Below, in pieces: positions 33,019 to 40,748 of a DNA stretch of 64,000 nt. The DNA is taken from positions 5,781,001 to 5,845,000 of the forward strand of contig NZ_ASHX02000001.1 of assembly GCF_000478605.2 (NCBI RefSeq), read 5' to 3'. A program made the position numbers and the translations under genes. The stretch's first letter is position 1. Each line of letters opens with the position of its first letter. The stretch comes from Streptomyces thermolilacinus SPC6. GTDB taxonomy: Bacteria > Actinomycetota > Actinomycetes > Streptomycetales > Streptomycetaceae. Below the pieces are notes generated by a model. The model searched no databases. It was not told the DNA's origin and saw nothing but the letters and a program-made list of their open reading frames with translations.

Positions 33019-35736
33019 TCAACCCAGCGCCTTGGCCAGCCTCTTGGCCTGGACGACCAGCTGCGAGGAACCCCGCCGTGCCGCGAGCTCGGCCAGCCCC
33101 GGCAGCGCCGCCCCGTCCCGGCCCGGATCCGTCGAGTTCCGGCCCACACCCGGCACGTCCCGGCCCGCATCCGGCGCGTCCTCACGCATGACCACCGCGT
33201 CCTCACGCACGACCGTCGCCTCCTTGCGCACGACCACCGCCCCGCACCGCTCGGCGCAGTCGGCGGCCACCGCGAGTATCTCGCCAAGACCGCGCGGCGG
33301 TTCGCCACCGGAGAGCAGCCCCGGCAGCGCGCCCGCGAGGGCGGTCCACACCGTGCCGTACGCGCCCGTCGCCGCCGTCGTACGCAGCGCGTCGGCCAGC
33401 CGGTTCACCTTGACGGTGCCCAGCGCGACCAGCTCCGCCAGGTCACCGCCGAGCCGCGCGGCGTCCAGCTCGCCGCGCGATGCCAGCACCAGCAGCGCGT
33501 CCACGGCCGCCAGCCGGTCGTCCGTGTGCCGCGCGCCGAGCCCGCACGCCACCGCCAGGTGCAGCGAGGGACCCGCCTCGCCGCCCGCCTCGGCCAGCAC
33601 CGGCAGGATCTGCCCGGCGCCCCGGTGGTCGTCGTCCGCGCAGCGCGTCACGAGCGGAAGCAGCCACGCCGCGAGCGTCTCCCGGTCCTGCGGCAGCACG
33701 GCGACGTCCTCACGGGACCCGCTGTGCCCGCAGTGGCCGGTTCCGCCCGTCCCCGTCCAGGGCCGGCCCAGCGAGCGGAACGCGGGCGGGAACTCCCGCT
33801 GCAGCACCAGCTGTTCCGGCGTGCCCACCACGATCCGCCGCGTCGGCCAGTGCTCCTCCGCCCACCTCGGCCGGGGCACGTCGACCACCTCGCGCGTACC
33901 CGGCCCGAAGAGCGTGCCGCCGCCCGTCAGCCAGGCCGCCAGCCGGTCGCCCTCCGGGGTGCCCAGCGCGGTGGCCGCCTCCGCCGCCTCCGGCACACCG
34001 GGCCCCGTGCGGCGTACGCGGAGCAGCGCCTGCGCCATGTCGCACTCACCGTGCCGTACGCCGAGCCGCCGGTACACGGCGAGCCGATCGACCAGCTCGG
34101 CCGGGTCCAGCGCGCCCGACTGCCACGTCGGCGTGGCCAGCAGGAACGGCAGCGGCTCCGTCACCGCCCGGAACGCCGCCTCCCGCACCCGCGCCGCCGA
34201 CACGCGCGCGAGCCGCCTGCGCACGCAGCAGGCGTCGGCCGAGTACCAGGGCTGCCGCAGCAGTTCGTCCCGCCCGACCCGGCGGACCAGGGCGGCCACG
34301 AACAGCTGCACCCCGTCCAGGCGACTCGTGTCGGCGCCCGCGTGGTCGTACCACCACAGGCCGGGCAGCAACGGCAGCAGCGCCTCCCGCAACGCCTCGA
34401 CGTCCTCATGGGCGGCGCGCGTCAGCCCGTCCAGCGCCCGCTCCGTGTCGACGCCGTCCGGGTCGGCGGAGCGCAGCAGTACGGCGACCTCCTCGACCAG
34501 CTCCGGCAGCGCGCCCGCGACGGGTGCGACGCGCTGCGGCTCCGGCGGTGGCGGCAGCAGCTCCTCGTACGGCCCCGGAGCGTCGTCCGGGTCGGGCAGC
34601 TCGCCGAACAGCGCGGCCGCCGCCTCCCGGTGGGCGGAGCTCAGCAGCGCGGCGGCCGTGTCGGCCAGCTCGCGTCGCGTCGCGTCGTCCACCGCGTCCA
34701 GATGCCGCCCCACCAGCTTCAGCGCCCGCTCCTGGAACGCCGTGTCGCTGTGCCCGAACACCTCGGCCAGCACCGGCAGCAGCTCCCCGGCCGCCGCCGC
34801 GTCCCGCCGCAGCACCTTGCCGACGAGCACCAACTGCGCCCGGACGAGCTTCTTCTCCGTACGGAACAGCAGCGAGGCGGAGACCTCCGCCACCTGCCGC
34901 GCCGACAGCTCCCCCGAGGCGGCGAGCCGGCCCAGCACCTCCTGGGCGTATCCGGCCACCGACGAAGGGGCGTCCGCCGCGAGGCCCATCCAGTCGGCCG
35001 TACGCGCGCGTTCCTCGTCCGCCGTCAGCCCCAGAGCCCTCAGCAGATCCAGGAGGAACCGCAGATCGGACGGCTTGCCGCCGCGCAGCAGCCGGGCCAG
35101 GCAACCGTCCACGAGGACGTCCCGCTCCACGACACCCGCCCGCGGCAGCGCCACGAGCGCCTGCACCCAGCCCTCCTGCCAGACCAGCGCACCGTCCAGT
35201 TCGGCCGTCTCGAAGAGGCGCGGCACGAGCACCGGGGTCTGCGGGTCGGCGGACAGGTCCGGCAGCAGCCTGTGCGCGGAAAGGGAGTGCACCCAGCCGT
35301 GCACATAGCCGTCCGTCACCGGCACCGGGCATCCGGCGCGCCGCACCAGCCCGTGGATCAGCGGATAGTCCTCCCGCGCCGTCGCGGCGCGGCCCGCGAG
35401 CCGGTGTGCGACGTCGCCCAGCCACGCCGGGTCCCGCCGTCTGAGCACGGCCAGCACCAGCGGGTGCGGCGGCGTCGAGAAGTCCCGCAGGTCGCGGGCG
35501 CCGATCCACGAGGCCACCGCCGCCGCGCCCGTGTGACACCCGGCCCCCGCGACGAGCAGCGCGTGGTGGACGCGCCGCCGTTCCTCCCACCGGTTCCAGC
35601 CCCAGCCGCGCAGCTCCGCGCGGATCGCCTTGAACTCCTCCAGCGCGGCCTTGCGCTCCCCGGCGTCCAGCGTCCACAGCAGCTCCGCCACGTCCTGCGG
35701 CCTGCCCTCCCGCACGGCCTCCAGCAGTTCCCTCAT
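33019..35736 (-). CDS. DUF6493 family helical-repeat protein
   Basis: This ~905-residue protein is almost entirely alpha-helical with HEAT-like repetition, for example LLFRTEKKLVRAQLVLVGKV and AFQERALKLVGRHLDAVDDA. The N-terminus (MRELLEAVREGR, AALEEFKAIRAELRGW) matches DUF6493 proteins of Streptomyces. It is probably a scaffold rather than an enzyme. Its ATG overlaps the stop of the SWIM-domain gene (ATGA at 35733-35736) and GGAGGGACGCG precedes it, so the two proteins are translationally coupled and likely act together. I see no AAA ATPase or VWA gene beside them. Confidence 0.83.
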   Translation of the reverse strand: MRELLEAVREGRPQDVAELLWTLDAGERKAALEEFKAIRAELRGWGWNRWEERRRVHHALLVAGAGCHTGAAAVASWIGARDLRDFSTPPHPLVLAVLRRRDPAWLGDVAHRLAGRAATAREDYPLIHGLVRRAGCPVPVTDGYVHGWVHSLSAHRLLPDLSADPQTPVLVPRLFETAELDGALVWQEGWVQALVALPRAGVVERDVLVDGCLARLLRGGKPSDLRFLLDLLRALGLTADEERARTADWMGLAADAPSSVAGYAQEVLGRLAASGELSARQVAEVSASLLFRTEKKLVRAQLVLVGKVLRRDAAAAGELLPVLAEVFGHSDTAFQERALKLVGRHLDAVDDATRRELADTAAALLSSAHREAAAALFGELPDPDDAPGPYEELLPPPPEPQRVAPVAGALPELVEEVAVLLRSADPDGVDTERALDGLTRAAHEDVEALREALLPLLPGLWWYDHAGADTSRLDGVQLFVAALVRRVGRDELLRQPWYSADACCVRRRLARVSAARVREAAFRAVTEPLPFLLATPTWQSGALDPAELVDRLAVYRRLGVRHGECDMAQALLRVRRTGPGVPEAAEAATALGTPEGDRLAAWLTGGGTLFGPGTREVVDVPRPRWAEEHWPTRRIVVGTPEQLVLQREFPPAFRSLGRPWTGTGGTGHCGHSGSREDVAVLPQDRETLAAWLLPLVTRCADDDHRGAGQILPVLAEAGGEAGPSLHLAVACGLGARHTDDRLAAVDALLVLASRGELDAARLGGDLAELVALGTVKVNRLADALRTTAATGAYGTVWTALAGALPGLLSGGEPPRGLGEILAVAADCAERCGAVVVRKEATVVREDAVVMREDAPDAGRDVPGVGRNSTDPGRDGAALPGLAELAARRGSSQLVVQAKRLAKALG

Positions 35737-37121
35737 CGCGTCCCTCCGGTGACCTTCGCCCCACGCCGCGCCATCCGCACGGCCAGCGCGTGCTTGCAGG
35801 GACCGCGCCCGCCCCGGTGGTCCGTCCACCAGCGGCACGTGCACGTCGGCGCCCCGTCCGCCTCCCGCACCTGGTACCGCCGCTCGCCCGACGCGACCGT
35901 CGCCAGGTCGCCCGACAGCTCCACCGCCCCCGACGCGGCCAGCTCCCGGGCCGCGACCAGCCGCGGGTTGTGCCGCTCGGCGCGGTCCGCGTCGTACGGC
36001 AGCTCGCGGTGGAAGTACGCCGCCTCCGCCACGTCGTACCCGACCCGCCCGGCCGTGCCCAGCCGCGTCAGCGCCGCCCGCACCCGCTCCACCGGCAGGC
36101 CCGCCCGTACGGCCAGGTCGCCCGGGTCGATCCGGGGCTCCCAGGCCAGCAGCACCGACACGAGCTCCGCGTCGGCCTCCGCGTCCCGGGTGGCCAGCGC
36201 CTCCAGCACCCGGCCCTCCCCGGAGAACCCGCGCGACGGGTCAGGCGACAGCGTCAGCGTCAGCCGCATCCCCGGCAGCAGCACCTCCCAGGCACTCGCC
36301 GCGCCACGCGCGCCACCCGCGGCGGCGGCGCTGCGGGCCGCCGCCGGTCCGTACACGCGCAGCGCCGTCGCGTGCCGCAGCACCCGTTGCAGCGCCGCCA
36401 GCCGGTCCGGCCCGGCCAGGCACACCGCGCCGGGCACCGGCCGTGTCGTCGGCCGCAGCGTCCGGCCCGCCGGTACGACCCACATGGGCGCCCGCGCGCC
36501 CGCGCCGCGCGGCAGCGACCGCAGGAACCGCACCGCCTCGGCGGCCGGCAGCTCCGCCCGCAGGTCGAAACCGGAACACGCCACCTGGGCCTCGGCGAAC
36601 CCGCGCAGCCAGCGGTCGGGCAGCGGCACCTTCTTCTCCACCACCGAACCGCCCAGCGTGGTCACCGCCAACTCGTCGGGCCCGACCCGCAGATGCAGCG
36701 GATCGTCACCGGTCAGCCGGGAGAGCGCCTCCCGCAGCGGATTGTTCACATCCACGTTCGTCGTGCCGTGCCCCGTGTCCGCGCCGTCCAGGCCCTCGCG
36801 CAGCACGTCCAGGCGCGCGTACACGCCGTTGCACCCCGAGAACGACTCGAACCGCAGCCGGTCGCCGTTCCCCGTCACCACGGGGTCCAGCGAACCCGGC
36901 CGCCGCTGGTAGTAGCGGGCGGCGGCGACGTCGGCCACCGCGAGCAGCCCCCGCGCCGCCGCCAGGGGAGACGTCAGGAAGCCCGAGAAGAACCGGGGAT
37001 GCGCCTCGGCGCCCACCGGGGTCACACCACCGGAGGTCTCGAGACCGAGTGAACGCCCCGCTCCCGAACTGCCCAGGGCGGACGGGCGTGCGTAGGCGAA
37101 AGCCTGTACGGATCGCGTCAT
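35733..37121 (-). CDS. SWIM zinc-finger protein
   Basis: This ~462-residue protein ends with a SWIM zinc finger: CTCRWW, a spacer, then CKH (Cys-x-Cys...Cys-x-His), at about residues 425-450. The upstream part contains a winged-helix-like segment (DPGDLAVRAGLPVERVRAAL) and beta-rich stretches. SWIM fingers bind nucleic acids or proteins. It is the first gene of a two-gene operon with the DUF6493 protein. ATG 37121 (MTRSVQAFAYARP) is supported by a GGGGAC upstream and by the conserved-looking start. Confidence 0.87.
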   Translation of the reverse strand: MTRSVQAFAYARPSALGSSGAGRSLGLETSGGVTPVGAEAHPRFFSGFLTSPLAAARGLLAVADVAAARYYQRRPGSLDPVVTGNGDRLRFESFSGCNGVYARLDVLREGLDGADTGHGTTNVDVNNPLREALSRLTGDDPLHLRVGPDELAVTTLGGSVVEKKVPLPDRWLRGFAEAQVACSGFDLRAELPAAEAVRFLRSLPRGAGARAPMWVVPAGRTLRPTTRPVPGAVCLAGPDRLAALQRVLRHATALRVYGPAAARSAAAAGGARGAASAWEVLLPGMRLTLTLSPDPSRGFSGEGRVLEALATRDAEADAELVSVLLAWEPRIDPGDLAVRAGLPVERVRAALTRLGTAGRVGYDVAEAAYFHRELPYDADRAERHNPRLVAARELAASGAVELSGDLATVASGERRYQVREADGAPTCTCRWWTDHRGGRGPCKHALAVRMARRGAKVTGGTR

Positions 37122-37424
37122 GTCCCCGACCGTAGGACCCGCCACTGACAATCCCCGGCCGCGCGAGGACGAGTACGCCCAGGTCGGGGGACGCCAGGCC
37201 CGTCCCAGCTCGCCGGAGCCCCCCGAGGACCGGCCGCCGCCCCGCCGGCATCCCCGCCCGGCCCGCCGCGCCGCGCGGCCTCCCCTATGGGCGACGCCCG
37301 GGGGAGTCCTGTGCTCCCCAGTCTCCTCCCCGACGCCGCGTCAACGGCAATTACCCTTCAGTAGCCAGGAGTTCAGGATCACCTCGGGCACACACCCACG
37401 GCCCGTCGCCCACTCCGGCCAGGA

Positions 37425-37438
37425 TTGGTCTTGACCAA
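37425..37438. promoter_or_regulatory. dre-like GntR operator TTGGTCTTGACCAA
   Basis: The site is a perfect inverted repeat and matches the DasR-type responsive element core (TGGTCT-AGACCA) except at the centre. It overlaps the -35 element of the GntR gene promoter, so binding should block transcription. Confidence 0.75.
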
Positions 37439-37459
37439 GGGGGTGGCCCGTCCTATGGT
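37431..37459 (+). promoter_or_regulatory. Promoter of the GntR regulator gene
   Basis: TTGACC (37431-37436) and TATGGT (37454-37459) are separated by 17 bases, close to the housekeeping sigma consensus. The predicted transcript start near 37466 lies about 70 bases before the GTG of the GntR gene. Confidence 0.65.
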
Positions 37460-37478
37460 CGCAGAGATAGTGCAGGGA

Positions 37479-37495
37479 CCTTTAATAAACAAAGG
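37479..37495. promoter_or_regulatory. AT-rich inverted repeat CCTTT-N7-AAAGG
   Basis: CCTTTAATAAACAAAGG is a perfect 5-bp-arm inverted repeat that is unusually AT-rich here. It lies just downstream of the predicted transcription start. It might be a second operator, for instance for the nearby ROK regulator; that is an inference from position. Confidence 0.5.
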
Positions 37496-37537
37496 CACGG
37501 AAACTCGTCCGGGACACGGCGACAGCGGAGGATCAGG

Positions 37538-38305
37538 GTGGGGACCACGCAGCTGCAATCGGTGCCGGAGCCGAAGTACTGGCACCTGAAGACCGTGATC
37601 GGCGAGGCACTCGACTCCGAGTTCCAAGTCGGGCAGATCCTGCCCAACGAGCGGGAGCTCGCGGCGCGCTTCGGCGTCGCCCGCGCCACGCTCCGCCAGG
37701 CACTCGAACAGCTGGAGCTCGAAGGCCGCCTCCAGCGCCGCAGGGGCGTCGGCACGACCGTGGCCCCGCCACGCGTCGGCGTGGACGTCTCCACCGCCCA
37801 GCACCGCTGGCCCGGCACCGGCGACGACAGCTGGCAGGCCGTCGACTGCGCCACCACACCCCCGCCCGCCGCCGTCCTGCGCCTCCTGGAGGCCGACGAC
37901 ACGGACCCGGACACCGGCACGGGCGCGTCCCGCCCCGTGTACGCGGTGCGCCGACTGCGCGCCACGCACGGCCAGGCCCTCGCCGCCGAGCAGCTGTACG
38001 TCCCCGCCGCCTCCGTCCCCGGCCTCGTCACCGACGAGTCGCTGACGGGCCCCGCCCTCGCGCGCGGAGTCCTGCGCGAGCTGGAGCGGCTCCCCCTGGA
38101 GGGCCAGGACCGTTCCGTGGAGCTGGGCTCGGCCCGCGCGGACGACGCGAAGGAACTGGACCGCCTGCCCGGCGCCCCGGTGCTCGTCGTCACCACCCGC
38201 TACCTGTCCGGCGGCCGCACGGCGGCGGTGTCCGTCGCCACCTACCGCGCCGACACGTGCCGCCTCACCTTCGGCGACGTGGGCGACCTCCAGATCGCCT
38301 CCTGA
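37538..38305 (+). CDS. GntR family regulator with UTRA domain
   Basis: This 255-residue protein has an N-terminal GntR winged helix (ILPNERELAARFGVARATLR, then QALEQLELEGRLQRRRGVGT) at about residues 10-75 and a UTRA effector domain (~90-250) such as binds phosphorylated sugars in the HutC/DasR subfamily. GTG 37538 follows CGGAGG. The dre-like palindrome in its own promoter suggests autorepression or control by DasR. It is convergent with a ROK regulator 40 bases away, which suggests a sugar-related regulatory locus without the transport genes. Confidence 0.88.
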   Translation: MGTTQLQSVPEPKYWHLKTVIGEALDSEFQVGQILPNERELAARFGVARATLRQALEQLELEGRLQRRRGVGTTVAPPRVGVDVSTAQHRWPGTGDDSWQAVDCATTPPPAAVLRLLEADDTDPDTGTGASRPVYAVRRLRATHGQALAAEQLYVPAASVPGLVTDESLTGPALARGVLRELERLPLEGQDRSVELGSARADDAKELDRLPGAPVLVVTTRYLSGGRTAAVSVATYRADTCRLTFGDVGDLQIAS

Positions 38306-38345
38306 CGCCCCGACCCCCTGACGCCCTTCCGCCGCGCGGCGCCCC

Positions 38346-39503
38346 TCAGCGCCGCGCGGTGACCGTGCCCTCCACGGCGAACAGCTGCTCCTCGACGTGG
38401 TCCAGGGCCAGCCGCAGCGCACCCGTCGCCACAGCCGCCTCGCCCAGCAGTGAAAGCTCCACACGCGGCGGCCGCAGGCAGAAACGCGCCAGCTCCTCCC
38501 GCAGCGGCGGCAGGATCCCGTCCAGACCGGCAGCCCACCCGCCGACGACCACGACCTCCGGGTCCAGTGCCAGCACCAGCGCCCCCACGTCGTGCACCAG
38601 CCGCTGCGTGAACCGGTCCACGGCCGCCATCGCCCGCTCGTCACCGCGCCGCGCCGCCGTGAACACCTCCGCCACGGCGTGCTCGTCCAGCGGGTGCAGC
38701 GGCTCGTCCGTCGTGGACAGCAGAGTCTCCGGCTTGTCCCCGCGCCCCAGCAGGTGCAGCGCCCCGATCTCCCCGGCCGCCCCGCCGAACCCCCGGTGCA
38801 GCCGCCCGCCGATCAGCGAACCCGCGCCCGGACTCAGCCCGGCCAGGACGAAGACGATGTCGTCCGAGTCGATCGCGGCGCCCTTCCAGTGCTCGGCGAC
38901 GGCCGCCGCGTTGGCGTCGTTCTCCACCAGCACCGGACAGCGGAACGACCGACGCAGCCGCTCGCCCAGCGCGAGCCCCGTCCACCCCGGCAGCGCCGTG
39001 CACAGCCGCACCGTGCCGTCGGCCTCCACGATCCCCGGCGTGCCCACACCGACGGCCCGCAGCGCGCCGCGCGCCACACCGGTGCGGCGCAGCACGTCCG
39101 CGACGGCCGAACGGACCCGCTCCAGCCGCTCGTCGGCCGACGCGGTCACGGCCACACCGCGCGTGCCCGCGCCGATGATCCGCCCGTCGAGCCCCGACAG
39201 GAGCGCCGCCACCCGGTGCGGTCCGATCTCGATGCCCAGCAGGTGCCCCGCCTCGGCCCGGAACCTGAAACGCCGCGCGGGCCGGCCCTGGCGCCGCACC
39301 TCGCGCTCCTCCGGCCCCGCTTCGACGACGAGCCCCGCCTCGATCAGCCCCTCCGTGACACCCTCGACCGTGGGGCGCGAGAGGCCGGTGAGCCGGGTGA
39401 GGTCGGTCAGTGTGCGGGCGTCGCCGCCGCGCAGCGCATGGAGTACCACCGCGGAATTGATCCGCCGCAGTAGCGATGGGTCCCCGCCGGTCAGCCGCCC
39501 CAC
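38346..39503 (-). CDS. ROK family transcriptional regulator
   Basis: This 385-residue protein has an N-terminal winged helix (DLTRLTGLSRPTVEGVTEGL) and a ROK ATPase-like sugar-binding domain (LGIEIGPHRVAALLSGLDG, VENDANAAAVAEHWKGA). The usual zinc-binding Cys cluster and the His after GEIG are absent: the sequence reads AGEIGALHLLGRG. A ligand-sensing mode different from NagC/Mlc is therefore likely. GTG 39503 is preceded by GGGAGGACA. Targets are unknown. Confidence 0.88.
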   Translation of the reverse strand: MGRLTGGDPSLLRRINSAVVLHALRGGDARTLTDLTRLTGLSRPTVEGVTEGLIEAGLVVEAGPEEREVRRQGRPARRFRFRAEAGHLLGIEIGPHRVAALLSGLDGRIIGAGTRGVAVTASADERLERVRSAVADVLRRTGVARGALRAVGVGTPGIVEADGTVRLCTALPGWTGLALGERLRRSFRCPVLVENDANAAAVAEHWKGAAIDSDDIVFVLAGLSPGAGSLIGGRLHRGFGGAAGEIGALHLLGRGDKPETLLSTTDEPLHPLDEHAVAEVFTAARRGDERAMAAVDRFTQRLVHDVGALVLALDPEVVVVGGWAAGLDGILPPLREELARFCLRPPRVELSLLGEAAVATGALRLALDHVEEQLFAVEGTVTARR

Positions 39504-39738
39504 CGTGTGTCCTCCCAGCTCGAGCGCGTGTCTGCCGGATCGTACTCAATGCCGGGGTCGAGCGGCGAGCGAGGGCCGCCCGGGACCGCCGACGGCGCGG
39601 AGTACGGTACGACGGCCCGCGCCGCCCGATCCCGCCCACAGGCCCCCCGCCGCCCCGGGACCGCACCCGCGCCCCCGGTTGTCCACAGGCCGAGCTGACG
39701 CGACGCCAATTGTCAGTGGGGGGAGCTTTACTGGAGCC

Positions 39739-40176
39739 ATGACCACGGACCGTCACCACCTGGAGACCGTCGACCTCCTGCGCGCCCGTCCCTTCCCCCG
39801 GCAGCGCGGCCGGTCCGACGTGGGCGAGAGCGGCCCGGGGTATCACATAGCCGAGCTCGCCACGAGCGAGGACTTCTGGGAGGACCGCGGCCGCACCGAG
39901 GAGGTCGAGGAGCAGTACGAGGCGGAGCGCGACGCGCTGGGCCTGCTGCTGGCCGAGCGGTGGGGCGAGCCGCAAATCTTCAGCCTGTGGTCGGTCTTCG
40001 AGCGCGGTATGAACCGCGAGGAGATGCCGGAGCCGTGGGGCGTCCTCAGCAGTCACGTGCCGGATGTGCACCTGTGGCGGGCCGACGGCCGCTGGATAGC
40101 CCTGGGCGTCTCGCAGTGGGACCGGGAGCTGCCGTTCCAGCTGCTCGCCGTCGTCACGGAGACAGACCCCCCGTAG
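39739..40176 (+). CDS. Conserved hypothetical protein
   Basis: This 145-residue acidic protein contains FPRQRGRSDVGESGPGYH early and a long acidic helix (EEVEEQYEAERDALGLLLAE), then a beta-rich end with HLWRADGRWIALGVSQWDRE. No signal peptide or membrane segment is seen. I do not recognise a defined family, although the sequence has the codon use and conserved look of a real gene. The ATG at 39739 has GGAG six bases upstream. Its stop lies inside a 30-bp tandem duplication shared with the end of the convergent mug gene. Confidence 0.7.
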   Translation: MTTDRHHLETVDLLRARPFPRQRGRSDVGESGPGYHIAELATSEDFWEDRGRTEEVEEQYEAERDALGLLLAERWGEPQIFSLWSVFERGMNREEMPEPWGVLSSHVPDVHLWRADGRWIALGVSQWDRELPFQLLAVVTETDPP

Positions 40177-40206
40177 GCCGTCGTCACGGAGACCGGTCCT
40201 CCGTAG
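40147..40206. repeat. 30-bp tandem duplication at a convergent gene junction
   Basis: The unit at 40147-40176 and its copy at 40177-40206 match at 26 of 30 positions and share GCCGTCGTCACGGAGAC. The first copy ends with the stop codon of the 145-residue gene; the second includes the end of mug. Confidence 0.85.
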
Positions 40207-40747
40207 CGGCGACCCGCAGGCGGGCGTACTCGTCGGCCATCGTCCGCGCCGTCCAGTGCGCGTTGAGGCCGCTCGGGTTGGGCAGCACCCAGACCCTCGT
40301 GTCGCCGATCGTCCGTTCCTGCGGCCCTATCGCCGCCTTCCTGTCACCGAAGGCCACGCGGTACGCGGTCACGCCGACGACCGCGAGCCAGCGCGGCCGC
40401 AGCAGCTCCACCTTCGCGGCGAGCAGCCGGCCGCCCTCGCGGAACTCGTCGTCGCTCAGCTCGTCGGCCCGCGCCGTCGCCCGCGCGACCACATTGGTGA
40501 TGCCCAGCCCGTACGACAGCAGTTCCTCCTGCTCCGACGGCGCCAGCTGCCGCGGGGTGAAGCCGGACAGGTGCAGCACGGGCCAGAAGCGGTTGCCGGG
40601 CCGGGCGAAGTGGTGGCCCGTCGCGGCCGACATCAGGCCAGGGTTGATGCCGCAGAAGAGCACGGACAGGCCGCCTGCCACCACGTCGGGGACGACGTGG
40701 TGGCGGGCGGCCTGGAGCTCCTCGGCGGTGAAGCGGCGTGAGGCCAC
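40184..40747 (-). CDS. mug: Mismatch-specific (G/U, G/T) DNA glycosylase
   Basis: This 187-residue uracil-DNA glycosylase superfamily protein has the Mug/TDG catalytic motif GINPG (in VLFCGINPGLMSA) and the second motif NPSGLNAHW near the end. It removes uracil or thymine mispaired with guanine, relevant for a GC-rich genome. GTG 40747 lies 1 base after the purB stop, so it is the second gene of a purB-mug transcript. Confidence 0.92.
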   Translation of the reverse strand: MASRRFTAEELQAARHHVVPDVVAGGLSVLFCGINPGLMSAATGHHFARPGNRFWPVLHLSGFTPRQLAPSEQEELLSYGLGITNVVARATARADELSDDEFREGGRLLAAKVELLRPRWLAVVGVTAYRVAFGDRKAAIGPQERTIGDTRVWVLPNPSGLNAHWTARTMADEYARLRVAATEDRSP

Positions 40748-40748
40748 G

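Larger units (their letters stand above)
37122..37537 (+). other. Divergent intergenic region with GntR promoter
   Basis: This 416-base stretch separates the SWIM gene from the divergent GntR gene. The right part holds a dre-like palindrome, a good -35/-10 pair and a second inverted repeat, listed separately. The left part (37122-37420) is GC-rich without a recognisable ORF or RNA. Confidence 0.5.

Noticed and set aside
32950..36912. 1320-codon plus-strand frame opposite the DUF6493/SWIM pair
   Set aside because: It is an artefact of GC-rich antisense sequence; Arg/Pro/Gln-rich with no motif, whereas the minus-strand genes are coherent and coupled.
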